From contig CM033118.1 of the NCBI GenBank assembly GCA_019321725.1, forward strand, positions 14,224,071 through 14,288,070: 64,000 bases of DNA. The letters are read 5' to 3'. The DNA is from Paulownia fortunei. Taxonomy: Eukaryota > Streptophyta > Magnoliopsida > Lamiales > Paulowniaceae. The position numbers were made by a program, and so were the translations under genes. Under the pieces are notes generated by a model. The model searched no databases. It was not told where the DNA came from and worked only from the letters and a program-made list of their open reading frames with translations. Below, one piece after another: positions 22,751-34,560 of this stretch (within the stretch, counting starts at the first letter, position 1; each line of letters starts with the position of its first letter).

Positions 22751-24109
22751 CTAGTTTTAGAGCCTAGGTTATTGCGTTTTGACTGTTTTTGAGAAACATT
22801 TGCCTGAATTTTCATGTGATGAAATATTATGTTTAATTACGTTTTTGTTTGGGAATTGAAATTTTGAAAATTCTCTACAAGATTTAAAATGGTTTAAAGT
22901 TGTAAGACATAAAATAAAATAATTGTTTTTTTGAAAACTCACGTGGAAGTGCCATGATCCTCATAGATTGAATGCGCGATACCAAGCTATGTAGACTATT
23001 AGGCGTTGTTGCACTGCCTGGTGTTTAATTTACACTACTAGAAAGCAATTTAGGTAAAGTTTCTTAAACTTCCTCACACAAGGTACTAAAATGCATAATT
23101 CAATCAATCACATAGGTCTCAGAATGTATTTAATTTATAATTATATATTTAATTTGATCAATTGCATGGGTCTCGGGATGTGTTTAATTTACATTGATGT
23201 TTTTGTTTTTAAAATTTAAAATTTTTAAATTGTAAGTGTTGAATCAAGAAAATGCTACCTTAGGAATCTATTGTGAGTGTCCATCCAAGGTGTGTATACC
23301 ATTAGAGGGGTGATCCATAAGGTGACTTGTGGACTTCTAGAAGCAAATTAATCAAATGGGTCTGAATTGAAGAACTTGGTGTTATGATTGATGTGTGATA
23401 ACAATTCGAATCGCTTTACATTGTCTGCATCAATCTGGATCAGGATTTCAAGATTCCTAGTGAATCTTGAATGTTGCACCAGCAAGAAAAGAAGAAAAAA
23501 AAAATTAAATCTACTGCTATCGATTGGTGCGCCAATTAGTTTGGTATCAGCTACTTAGGCGTTTAGTCACCTAATTGGAAGGCATCAAGCACTAAGGCAC
23601 CTAATAGGTGCTAGGTATGCGGGTGCCTAGGACACCCATCAGGTGGTGCCCCAACACACAATCACTCAATGGGTGCCAAGTGTGCGGGCACCTAGGGCAC
23701 ATAATAGGTGCTCCAAGCAGCTTGTCGTGTGCATAGGCACTAGGTAGGTAGGCTGGGCAGCTTGCCGCCAAATGGTAGCCTGCCACCACAACGTAATCCT
23801 ATGCAAAACTTTTTATTTTTCATTCTGAAAATTAAATAATATTTTTAATTTATGAAAAGTCAAGATTTTAACCACAAATTTGAAAGAAATAACATGTAAC
23901 ATAATTGATTAATTTTCATTCTTTTTATATGCTAAGCATGTTGTGATTGGATGATTATGGAGCCTACACCAATTTGGTTGGTTTAATTATTTTAATACAA
24001 GGTTCTTTTTTTTTCAATTAAAATAAGGCATGCGAGCCTCGCCTTTCTTTGATTTTTATTCTAAATGTAATTTCTATCCCCCACTTATGTAAACTCAGAC
24101 AATTTCTTG
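22751..24109 (+). mobile_element. Copia primer site and untranslated leader
   Basis: TAGTTTTAGAGCC at 22752 is a worn form of the initiator tRNA-Met primer site TGGTATCAGAGCC. The following 1.3 kb is AT-rich and noncoding apart from a GC-rich island at 23525-23795 (listed separately). No gag was found before the next LTR-like segment. Confidence 0.6.
23525..23795. repeat. GC-rich island of direct and inverted repeats
   Basis: Within AT-rich DNA this 270-bp stretch repeats GGTGCC/GGCACC words. AATAGGTGCT occurs at about 23603 and 23704, and TGCGGG with GGTGCCTAGG or GGCACCTAGG at about 23618 and 23682. Many words are complementary to one another, so a transcript could fold into stems. The minus-strand frame 23601-23789 is a by-product. 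Similar islands occur at the same place after the primer sites at 32570 and 43010. Confidence 0.7.
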
Positions 24110-24690
24110 CCAAAATAATAATCCAAGAGTTGTATTAAATTTAATTAATATGATCATATAAATTGAGTTTAATTAATTCAAGTATTAATTTAATTAACTA
24201 ATTAGATTAATTAACTGATCTAATTGGATTAGGTGACCCAACATGGAATAAATAATTAATTTATTGGATCAATTAATTATAGTGGGTCTGTGCAATTCAC
24301 GGAATGATATAATTTAATTAATTAGACTAATTAAAATAGATTCAATTAATTAATTAAGTCAATGCCCATTTGATTCCTAATTGAATTAGGGTTTTTAGTC
24401 TTGTACTTGGGATACAAGACTTGCCTTATAAAAATAGAAGAGTTAGATAAGGAAAGTAATTCCATATAGATGGAATCATGCTATATAAGAACATATAAAG
24501 GACGAAAATTATTGGCTTAGAGCTTGTGAATTTTTGTCCCCTTTTATTCTCTTTAAGAAAATTATTTCTTCTATTTCTTGTCCAAGTTTCCACCAAACCC
24601 TAGTTCTTTGCTTTTACTATCGATTAATTCTTATTTCACTAGCTAAATTAAGAGTTAAGCAATTCATCCAAAAAAAATAGATTTATTCTT
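24110..24690 (+). mobile_element. Probable copia LTR 3'-part fragment
   Basis: A TTAATTAA-rich tract is followed by a GATTCCTAATTGAATTAGG block and two TATA-like sites (CTTATAAAAATAG near 24425, GCTATATAAGAAC near 24480), then a pyrimidine-rich leader. This is the order of the copia LTR ends elsewhere. The start of the LTR is missing and no primer site follows. Confidence 0.5.
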
Positions 24691-24932
24691 GTCCATACAC
24701 AAAGCACCTTATAGTTACAAATGGTGATTGGTCATTATTCCCTTGAGACAAGATTCACAAGTCGGCATCTTATGCAAGACTCAGAGGTCAAGAAAATATG
24801 TATCTTGTGAATTCTTTCATTAGAGACATGACCAAATCTAGCATAACACAAGTATGCACTATTTTGATTATCTGATTCTAATGTTACTTTTTTTATCATT
24901 TGGGATGGAATTTGGGGTTGTATAGATCATTT
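24691..24932 (-). pseudogene. Copia GAG-pre-integrase fragment, inverted
   Basis: Minus-strand translation gives NQNSAYLCYARFGHVSNERI followed by HK, the copia GAG-pre-integrase signature, then a decayed CESC-type stretch. A copia LTR (plus strand) begins at 24933 inside this older element, so this is the insertion site. The right-hand 92 bp (24841-24932) of this fragment is included in every unit of the tandem array that follows. Confidence 0.75.
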
Positions 24933-26258
24933 TGTTAGAGTAGTATCCGGGGTCTAATTAATTCCGCACTTATATTCCTGAGATGGACATTCATATTTGA
25001 TATATCTTAACTTATGGGCAATTCTTTATCTTGATCGAACTTAGATAATCAGATAAAGTCCCTAGACCATATTTAGCTACGGGGTATGGTCACACATATG
25101 ATGGAGATCATGGAGCATGCCTCTAAGCCTTTGATCTTAAATAAGTTTTGAGTTAATGATATTTTAAGACAAGACAAAAATAGCATAATAAGACTCGTTC
25201 ACACGATGCATGCTCGTAAGACGAGGTTATTGCATTCCATCAACATCAGCATAGTGATGCAAGTGCATGTATGCTGGTGCTTTTGAGAACAAGTTCATCG
25301 AACTTGACCTGCAAAAAACTCTGAGCTGGAGGCTTTGCCTATCGAAATAAAAATTTCCATGTTACGATAATACACGGCTAGTACTCGGACTTTGGGCACG
25401 ATGGTAGCCTTGTGTACATCCTACAACACTATGATATATCTTCTGATTGCTTGAGAATCACAAAACGGATATATTGGGTGTTGCACTGGTGTGCATGGAG
25501 ATATGTCAGTGGACAACATAGAATTCAACACTTATAATTTGACAAGGAAATCTTCTGTGTTTTCATAGTTTATGATTCGAAGACCTTGCCTAAGATAGGT
25601 TAAATTTTGTTTCATTAAGAATCACTGGAACTTGGAATGGGATCCCAGTTATTGAATCAGTTAGGGTTTTAACTTATAATTCTTGCCCTAGATTTAATTG
25701 AGAGGTTAGTTTTTGGAAAGACCATACGTGTATGAGACTCGCAACTAGAATATATTTACTTGATGTTTTACTTAATACTAGATAATCATGCTACTTGCTA
25801 GGTGTTGTCATGATTTGTACGTTCTTGGAATTAAAGAGTTACTTACAAGCATATTAATTAATTAGATTAATTAATAGAATAATCGTTATTCATAAGTTTT
25901 AAAAGTTTGAGCCTATTGCTAGTATTAGTTGTGAACCTACATGGGTGACACATAATTTTGGGTAGGTGTTGACATTTCGGAATCGATAAATTCAATTGTT
26001 TGATGTAATTAAAAAAAAGAGTTTAATTAATTAGGTTTTAATTTATTTTATTTATTTGGATTTTATATTTAATTAATTGATCTAATTATTTAAATAATTC
26101 TAATTTGATTACAAAGCACAATCAATGGAGTAGAATAAATTAATCTATTGGATTGATTAATTTGGTATTTGATAATTAATTGAATTAATTAGTTGGGCTT
26201 TATTGAAGTCCAAGACCAAGACCAATAACTAGTGACCTAATTGTAGGAGCCCACTAGA
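24841..26258 (+). repeat. Tandem unit 1
   Basis: 1418 bp. Its LTR start is at 24933. Private or informative differences include TTTTGTTTCATT (others TTTTGATTCATT), TTTGGTATTTG (others TTTGGGATTTG), and an A at 25763 shared only with unit 5. Confidence 0.95.
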
Positions 26259-27675
26259 GCATAACACAAGTATGCACTATTTTGATTATCTGATTCTAAT
26301 GTTACTTTTTTTATCATTTGGGATGGAATTTGGGGTTGTATAGATCATTTTGTTAGAGTAGTATCCGGGGTCTAATTAATTCCGCACTTATATTCCTGAG
26401 ATGGACATTCATATTTGATATATCTTAACTTATGGGCAATTCTTTATCTTTATCGAACTTAGATAATCAGATAAAGTCCCTAGACCATATTTAGCTACGG
26501 GGTATGGTCACACATATGATGGAGATCATGGAGCATGCCTCTAAGCCTTTGATCTTAAATAAGTTTTGAGTTAATGATATTTTAAGACAAGACAAAAATA
26601 GCATAATAAGACTCGTTCACACGATGCATGCTCGTAAGACGAGGTTATTGCATTCCATCAACATCAGCATAGTGATGCAAGTGCATGTATGCTGGTGCTT
26701 TTGAGAACAAGTTCATCGAACTTGACCTGCAAAAAACTCTGAGCTGGAGGCTTTGCCTATCGAAATAAAAATTTCCATGTTACGATAATACACGGCTAGT
26801 ACTCGGACTTTGGGCACGATGGTAGCCTTGTGTACATCCTACAACACTATGATATATCTTCTGATTGCTTGAGAATCACAAAACGGATATATTGGGTGTT
26901 GCACTGGTGTGCATGGAGATATGTCAGTGGACAACATAGAATTCAACACTTATAATTTGACAAGGAAATCTTCTGTGTTTTCATAGTTTATGATTCCAAG
27001 ACCTTGCCTAAGATAGGTTAAATTTTGATTCATTAAGAATCACTGGAACTTGGAATGGGATCCCAGTTATTGAATCAGTTAGGGTTTTAACTTATAATTC
27101 TTGCCCTAGATTTAATTGAGAGGTTAGTTTTTGGAAAGACCATACGTGTATGAGACTCGCAACTAGAATATATTTACTTGCTGTTTTACTTAATACTAGA
27201 TAATCATGCTACTTGCTAGGTGTTGTCATGATTTGTACGTTCTTGGAATTAAAGAGTTACTTACAAGCATATTAATTAATTAGATTAATTAATAGAATAA
27301 TCGTTATTCATAAGTTTTAAAAGTTTGAGCCTATTGCTAGTATTAGTTGTGAACCTACATGGGTGACACATAATTTTGGGTAGGTGTTGACATTTCGGAA
27401 TCGATAAATTCAATTGTTGGATGTAATTAAAAAAAAGAGTTTAATTAATTAAGTTTTAATTTATTTATTTATTTGGATTTTATATTTAATTAATTGATCT
27501 AATTATTTAAATAATTCTAATTTGATTACAAAGCACAATCAATGGAGTAGAATAAATTAATCTATTGGATTGATTAATTTGGGATTTGATAATTAATTGA
27601 ATTAATTAGTTGGGCTTTATTGAAGTCCAAGACCAAGACCAATAACTAGTGACCTAATTGTAGGAGCCCACTAGA
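26259..27675 (+). repeat. Tandem unit 2
   Basis: 1417 bp. It carries CTTTATCG in place of CTTGATCG, GATTCCAAG in place of GATTCGAAG, and a G at 27419 shared only with unit 5. Confidence 0.95.
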
Positions 27676-29092
27676 GCATAACACAAGTATGCACTATTTT
27701 GATTATCTGATTCTAATGTTACTTTTTTTATCATTTGGGATGGAATTTGGGGTTGTATAGATCATTTTGTTAGAGTAGTATCCGGGGTCTAATTAATTCC
27801 GCACTTATATTCCTGAGATGGACATTCATATTTGATATATCTTAACTTATGGGCAATTCTTTATCTTGATCGAACTTAGATAATCAGATAAAGTCCCTAG
27901 ACCATATTTAGCTACGGGGTATGGTCACACATATGATGGAGATCATGGAGCATGCCTCTAAGCCTTTGATCTTAAATAAGTTTTGAGTTAATGATATTTT
28001 AAGACAAGACAAAAATAGCATAATAAGACTCGTTCACACGATGCATGCTCGTAAGACGAGGTTATTGCATTCCATCAACATCAGCATAGTGATGCAAGTG
28101 CATGTATGCTGGTGCTTTTGAGAACAAGTTCATCGAACTTGACCTGCAAAAAACTCTGAGCTGGAGGCTTTGCCTATCGAAATAAAAATTTCCATGTTAC
28201 GATAATACACGGCTAGTACTCGGACTTTGGGCACGATGGTAGCCTTGTGTACATCCTACAACACTATGATATATCTTCTGATTGCTTGAGAATCACAAAA
28301 CGGATATATTGGGTGTTGCACTGGTGTGCATGGAGATATGTCAGTGGACAACATAGAATTCAACACTTATAATTTGACAAGGAAATCTTCTGTGTTTTCA
28401 TAGTTTATGATTCGAAGACCTTGCCTAAGATAGGTTAAATTTTGATTCATTAAGAATCACTGGAACTTGGAATGGGATCCCAGTTATTGAATCAGTTAGG
28501 GTTTTAACTTATAATTCTTGCCCTAGATTTAATTGAGAGGTTAGTTTTTGGAAAGACCATACGTGTATGAGACTCGCAACTAGAATATATTTACTTGCTG
28601 TTTTACTTAATACTAGATAATCATGCTACTTGCTAGGTGTTGTCATGATTTGTACGTTCTTGGAATTAAAGAGTTACTTACAAGCATATTAATTAATTAG
28701 ATTAATTAATAGAATAATTGTTATTCATAAGTTTTAAAAGTTTGAGCCTATTGCTAGTATTAGTTGTGAACCTACATGGGTGACACATAATTTTGGGTAG
28801 GTGTTGACATTTCGGAATCGATAAATTCAATTGTTTGATGTAATTAAAAAAAGAGTTTAATTAATTAGGTTTTAATTTATTTTATTTATTTGGATTTTAT
28901 ATTTAATTAATTGATCTAATTATTTAAATAATTCTAATTTGATTACAAAGCACAATCAATGGAGTAGAATAAATTAATCTATTGGATTGATTAATTTGGG
29001 ATTTGATAATTAATTGAATTAATTAGTTGGGCTTTATTGAAGTCCAAGACCAAGACCAATAACTAGTGACCTAATTGTAGGAGCCCACTAGA
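27676..29092 (+). repeat. Tandem unit 3
   Basis: 1417 bp. It carries AATAATTGTTATTC where the others have AATAATCGTTATTC, plus a shorter A run after GTAATT. Confidence 0.95.
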
Positions 29093-30509
29093 GCATAACA
29101 CAAGTATGCACTATTTTGATTATCTGATTCTAATGTTACTTTTTTTATCATTTGGGATGGAATTTGGGGTTGTATAGATCATTTTGTTAGAGTAGTATCC
29201 AGGGTCTAATTAATGCCGCACTTATATTCCTGAGATGGACATTCATATTTGATATATCTTAACTTATGGGCAATTCTTTATCTTGATCGAACTTAGATAA
29301 TCAGATAAAGTCCCTAGACCATATTTAGCTACGGGGTATGGTCACACATATGATGGAGATCATGGAGCATGCCTCTAAGCCTTTGATCTTAAATAAGTTT
29401 TGAGTTAATGATATTTTAAGACAAGATAAAAATAGCATAATAAGACTCGTTCACACGATGCATGCTCGTAAGATGAGGTTATTGCATTCCATCAACATCA
29501 GCATAGTGATGCAAGTGCATGTATGCTGGTGCTTTTGAGAACAAGTTCATCGAACTTGACCTGCAAAAAACTCTGAGCTGGAGGCTTTGCCTATCGAAAT
29601 AAAAATTTCCATGTTACGATAATACACGGCTAGTACTCGGACTTTGGGCACGATGGTAGCCTTGTGTACATCCTACAACACTATGATATATCTTCTGATT
29701 GCTTGAGAATCACAAAACGGATATATTGGGTGTTGCACTGGTGTGCATGGAGATATGTCAGTGGACAACATAGAATTCAACACTTATAATTTGACAAGGA
29801 AATCTTCTGTGTTTTCATAGTTTATGATTCGAAGACCTTGCCTAAGATAGGTTAAATTTTGATTCATTAAGAATCACTGGAACTTGGAATGGGATCCCAG
29901 TTATTGAATCAGTTAGGGTTTTAACTTATAATTCTTGCCCTAGATTTAATTGAGAGGTTAGTTTTTGAAAGACCATACGTGTATGAGACTCGCAACTAGA
30001 ATATATTTACTTGCTGTTTTACTTAATACTAGATAATCATGCTATTTGCTAGGTGTTGTCATGATTTGTACGTTCTTGGAATTAAAGAGTTACTTACAAG
30101 CATATTAATTAATTAGATTAATTAATAGAATAATCGTTATTCATAAGTTTTAAAAGTTTGAGCCTATTGCTAGTATTAGTTGTGAACCTACATGGGTGAC
30201 ACATAATTTTGGGTAGGTGTTGACATTTCGGAATCGATAAATTCAATTGTTTGATGTAATTAAAAAAAAGAGTTTAATTAATTAGGTTTTAATTTATTTT
30301 ATTTATTTGGATTTTATATTTAATTAATTGATCTAATTATTTAAATAATTCTAATTTGATTACAAAGCACAATCAATGGAGTAGAATAAATTAATCTATT
30401 GGATTGATTAATTTGGGATTTGATAATTAATTGAATTAATTAGTTGGGCTTTATTGAAGTCCAAGACCAAGACCAATAACTAGTGACCTAATTGTAGGAG
30501 CCCACTAGA
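29093..30509 (+). repeat. Tandem unit 4
   Basis: 1417 bp. Private changes include TATCCAGGG, ACAAGATAAAAATAG, GTAAGATGAGG and GCTATTTGCTAGG, with a one-base loss in GTTTTTGAAAG. The G at 29215 is shared with unit 5. Confidence 0.95.
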
Positions 30510-31927
30510 GCATAACACAAGTATGCACTATTTTGATTATCTGATTCTAATGTTACTTTTTTTATCATTTGGGATGGAATTTGGGGTTGTATAGATCATT
30601 TTGTTAGAGTAGTATCTGGGGTCTAATTAATGCCGCACTTATATTCCTGAGATGGACATTCATATTTGATATATCTTAACTTATGGGCAATTCTTTATCT
30701 TGATCGAACTTAGATAATCAGATAAAGTCCCTAGACCATATTTAGCTACGGGGTATGGTCACACATATGATGGAGATCATGGAGCATGCCTCTAAGCCTT
30801 TGATCTTAAATAAGTTTTGAGTTAATGATATTTTAAGACAAGACAAAAATAGCATAATAAGACTCGTTCACACGATGCATGCTCGTAAGACGAGGTTATT
30901 GCATTCCATCAACATCAGCATAGTGATGCAAGTGCATGTATGCTGGTGCTTTTGAGAACAAGTTCATCGAACTTGACCTGCAAAAAACTCTGAGCTGGAG
31001 GCTTTGCCTATCGAAATAAAAATTTCCATGTTACGATAATACACGGCTAGTACTCGGACTTTGGGCACGATGGTAGCCTTGTGTACATCCTACAACACTA
31101 TGATATATCTTCTGATTGCTTGAGAATCACAAAACGGATATATTGGGTGTTGCACTGGTGTGCATGGAGATATGTCAGTGGACAACATAGAATTCAACAC
31201 TTATAATTTGACAAGGAAATCTTCTGTGTTTTCATAGTTTATGATTCGAAGACCTTGCCTAAGATAGGTTAAATTTTGATTCATTAAGAATCACTGGAAC
31301 TTGGAATGGGATCCCAGTTATTGAATCAGTTAGGGTTTTAACTTATAATTCTTGCCCTAGATTTAATTGAGAGGTTAGTTTTTGGAAAGACCATACGTGT
31401 ATGAGACTCGCAACTAGAATATATTTACTTGATGTTTTACTTAATACTAGATAATCATGCTACTTGCTAGGTGTTGTCATGATTTGTACGTTCTTGGAAT
31501 TAAAGAGTTACTTACAAGCATATTAATTAATTAGATTAATTAATAGAATAATCGTTATTCATAAGTTTTAAAAGTTTGAGCCTATTGCTAGTATTAGTTG
31601 TGAACCTACATGGGTGACACATAATTTTGGGTAGGTGTTGACATTTCGGAATCGATAAATTCAATTGTTGGATGTAATTAAAAAAAAGAGTTTAATTAAT
31701 TAGGTTTTATTTTATTTTATTTATTTGGATTTTATATTTAATTAATTGATCTAATTATTTAAATAATTCTAATTTGATTACAAAGCACAATCAATGGAGT
31801 AGAATAAATTAATCTATTGGATTGATTAATTTGGGATTTGATAATTAATTGAATTAATTAGTTGGGCTTTATTGAAGTCCAAGACCAAGACCAATAACTA
31901 GTGACCTAATTGTAGGAGCCCACTAGA
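30510..31927 (+). repeat. Tandem unit 5 (runs into the complete LTR)
   Basis: 1418 bp. Its LTR part starts at 30602 and continues without a break past the array end into the LTR 3' part and primer site. It shares one marker each with units 1, 2 and 4 (see findings). Confidence 0.95.
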
Positions 31928-32568
31928 TAAAAGAAGAGAAATAAATAAAGGATAAATAGAATTTATATTTAAATATATATGATATATATGTACACATGTA
32001 TGTGTGTGTATATATATATGTATATATATATATATATTAGATATATATTATATATATATACGTATAATATATATGTATAGATAGGATTTTGAAAGTAAAA
32101 ATCCCCATAATTATGGATATGATTGAATTTTAGGAGGCTAATATAGTCTTGATTATGGCCATGTACATTAAGGAGAGAGAAGTGGTTGGTTGGTTAATTT
32201 TGGATAACGGGGATTATTCAAAAATTAGACAAGATATACACATGTGTTATTAATCCATTTAGTGGTCGATTTAAAGATATCCCTAGAAATCAGCCAACAC
32301 CCCTATAATTTTTTAAAGTGGCCAAAAATTTGAGAGAAATAGAGAAGAAATTCTTCATTTTATTTTTCTAGAATTTCGGCTTTTACATAGAATGAAAAGA
32401 AAAATAATTTTTCATCTTCTACTCTCTCTTCTTTGATTTCTCTTCAAAAGTTGTAGAGAATAATTAATCTATAATTATTTATCTACACAAATACAATCTC
32501 CAATTATCGATTGATAGAGGGATTGTGATTCCACTGTGTAAACCCCTTTCAGTAAAGTGAACCGAACA
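30602..32568 (+). mobile_element. Copia 5' LTR (complete)
   Basis: It runs from TGTTAGAGTAG in the last tandem unit to CGAACA just before the primer site, 1967 bp, with TG...CA ends. The order after GCCCACTAGA continues as in the related LTRs at 41688-43008 and 48895-50580, which shows the array's right edge lies within a normal LTR rather than at a rearranged end. It serves the decayed element to 37133. Confidence 0.8.
31972..32084. repeat. (AT)n-rich microsatellite in LTR
   Basis: About 110 bp of TATATA runs broken by GTAC and GTGTGTG. It lies in the LTR part that is not in the tandem array. Related LTRs have only short TATA runs at this point. Confidence 0.85.
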
Positions 32569-32569
32569 G

Positions 32570-32582
32570 TGGTATTAGAGCC
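32570..32582 (+). other. Copia primer binding site (tRNA-Met type)
   Basis: TGGTATTAGAGCC, one base off the canonical TGGTATCAGAGCC, one base after the LTR end CGAACA. Confidence 0.8.
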
Positions 32583-34560
32583 ACAATTCACATTTTTGTT
32601 ATTAGATCTGATTCATTTTATATTTATATTTGATAAGCATGTATTTTTAATTATTAAATATGTTACAACTTTTGTTAGATTGTGGGATAAAATATTTTTT
32701 GTAAAATGTTTAATTGGTTAAATTTATGCACACACACAAACATTCAAATATTTCTTTGGTTACAAGTTGGACATTGAGCGACAGGGTTCGATCATGGGCT
32801 TTAATGATGCATGTGGAGTGATGACCGCACAAACTACTCATTTGTGAACACCCCATCAAGTTAATGCCCGACGAGTGACTGATAAGTCCTGTTGGGTGGC
32901 TGCCCAGTGCTCCGATGGGTTGCAAGGCGGTTGCCTGGTAGCCTCCATGCAACATAACGAAAATAGGTGCAACGCGTGCCTGCTGGCCGAGAGCAGTGTG
33001 CTCTCGACTAACTGCCCAACCCGTGTGTGGGTAGTTCTATGTGCTTATGTGTATGTGTTTATGGATTAATTTTTTTTATTAAAATTAAATGTTAATTTTA
33101 ATTTCAGAAAATGGTGTCTCTTGAAAACTTTATTTTATCCCAAATCTTTGAAAAATAGCACCTTTAAACAACTTGGTAAGTTTATATGCTTTAAAATTAA
33201 TGTGATGAATGTTTATTGTATGATTTATTTGGGGATGATCATGGACCTATGACCAATGTGATTGGATGAATATTTTATTTATCTTTAGGTTTTTAAGGCC
33301 TACGAATCTCTTATTCTATTTTGTATTGCATTTAAATTATTGTAAAAAGAGTTAAATAGAAAGTGAGGTTTCTATTTTAGTTTTGTAATAGAGGATGTTC
33401 GAAGCCTAAAGGCCCATGCTTGTACGGGTTATTAAATATAAATGTAATATAATAAGAGATTCAAGACCCATGCATGTATTGATACAAAAAAAGAAATGTA
33501 ATAGATTAGTTATTTATATTTCTACCCTTGGATTAACCTTGACTTGTTTTATGGCTAAAACGGGTCGTATCGGTTGGCCATGATCATCCCATCGTTTTTT
33601 GCATAAGATGCATGCTAAATTTTAGTTAATGCTTTTATTTTTGGAACATATGATGACAAGTATTAAATAACCCATTTAGTAATTAAATTGATGAGGTCTT
33701 GGAAAAATGAAACCCCTAAGTTTTTGAAACTTAATGAGAATTTTTTAATTTCAAACAAAAATGGACAAGTTAGGTAGGACCTATCATTCCATGCCTACTA
33801 TCAAAAGTACACACATGATGATGCTATTACACTTGATCACCGGCCATGAGTCGTGGGGTGGTCTTGTGTTGAAAAGTTGTGATCTCTACCAAGCATGGAG
33901 ATGCTCGTGGGATTGACTCATTATTATGTCGGCCATGAGTCGTGGGATATCTTGATGCTCTATCTACACAAATATTTGATCGGTGTTGTTTGACACTGAG
34001 TACCATACGGGCTCATAAAATTGGGGTATACAGGAATAGGTGAGGTAAAACAAACTTGAGGTTTGTGTAGTGATACAATTGTCAAAGAATTAACCATTGA
34101 TAAAAATATTTCATGGGCTTATAAATTTGGGCTGTGAAATATTTTCATCTAACCTCAAGCCTATTAGAAAATTCAATTTCTTGAACTTCCGTTAGGGGTA
34201 GAATTCGAAGAAAATAGTGGAAGACAATTATAATTAAAGATCTTGTTATAAATGAATATATTTTTTAATAGATGCTTGATTTTCTATCTCACTTAAGATA
34301 ATAGTTATCACTACTATATCCACTTGATATATTCTTGACAACACTAAATATTACTAAGCTCCAAATCTTTTTGGATTGCTTTTAAAATTTAAAAATTGTT
34401 CTTAAAATTTTAAGACATTTAAAATGTGCAAAATAGAGTTTTTGCAAATAGTTGTAGAAAAAGTTTTCACAAAAGATGTGGAAAGCACCTTCTACTGCAC
34501 ATTTTACAAAGAGTTGTAGAAGGACATCGTATAAGGAGTTATAGGAAATTCTGGTTTTCA
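32583..34560 (+). mobile_element. Copia leader and decayed gag region
   Basis: The first 1 kb is noncoding with a GC-rich island at about 32755-33030 (GTTGGGTGGCTGCCCAGTGC and similar words). From about 33640 to 34560 gag should lie here but only scattered, unreadable coding-like sequence remains. The short frames at 32710-33069 reflect the island and are not genes. Confidence 0.55.

Larger units (their letters stand above)
24841..31927 (+). repeat. Five-copy tandem array of a 1.417-kb unit
   Basis: Five head-to-tail units start at 24841, 26259, 27676, 29093 and 30510, with spacings of 1418, 1417, 1417 and 1417 bp. Each unit is 92 bp of inverted copia GAG-pre-integrase sequence (GCATAACACAAG onward), then the first about 1325 bp of a copia LTR from TGTTAGAGTAG to GCCCACTAGA. 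Only the last unit continues into the rest of the LTR and the primer site. By eye the units differ at about 1% of positions or fewer. No coding frame of note is present. The unit crosses an insertion boundary, so the array arose after the element inserted. Confidence 0.95.

Noticed and set aside
23601..23789. Frames in the GC-rich leader islands (also 32710-33069)
   Set aside because: Produced by GC-rich repeats with few stops; no domain and no conservation between islands.
24841..31927. Array as a classical centromeric satellite
   Set aside because: The unit contains an LTR start and a retroelement gene fragment, has only five copies and ends inside one LTR.
24841..31927. CRISPR-like or gene-cluster tandem repeat
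   Set aside because: Units are contiguous, 1.4 kb long, without spacers or coding frames.
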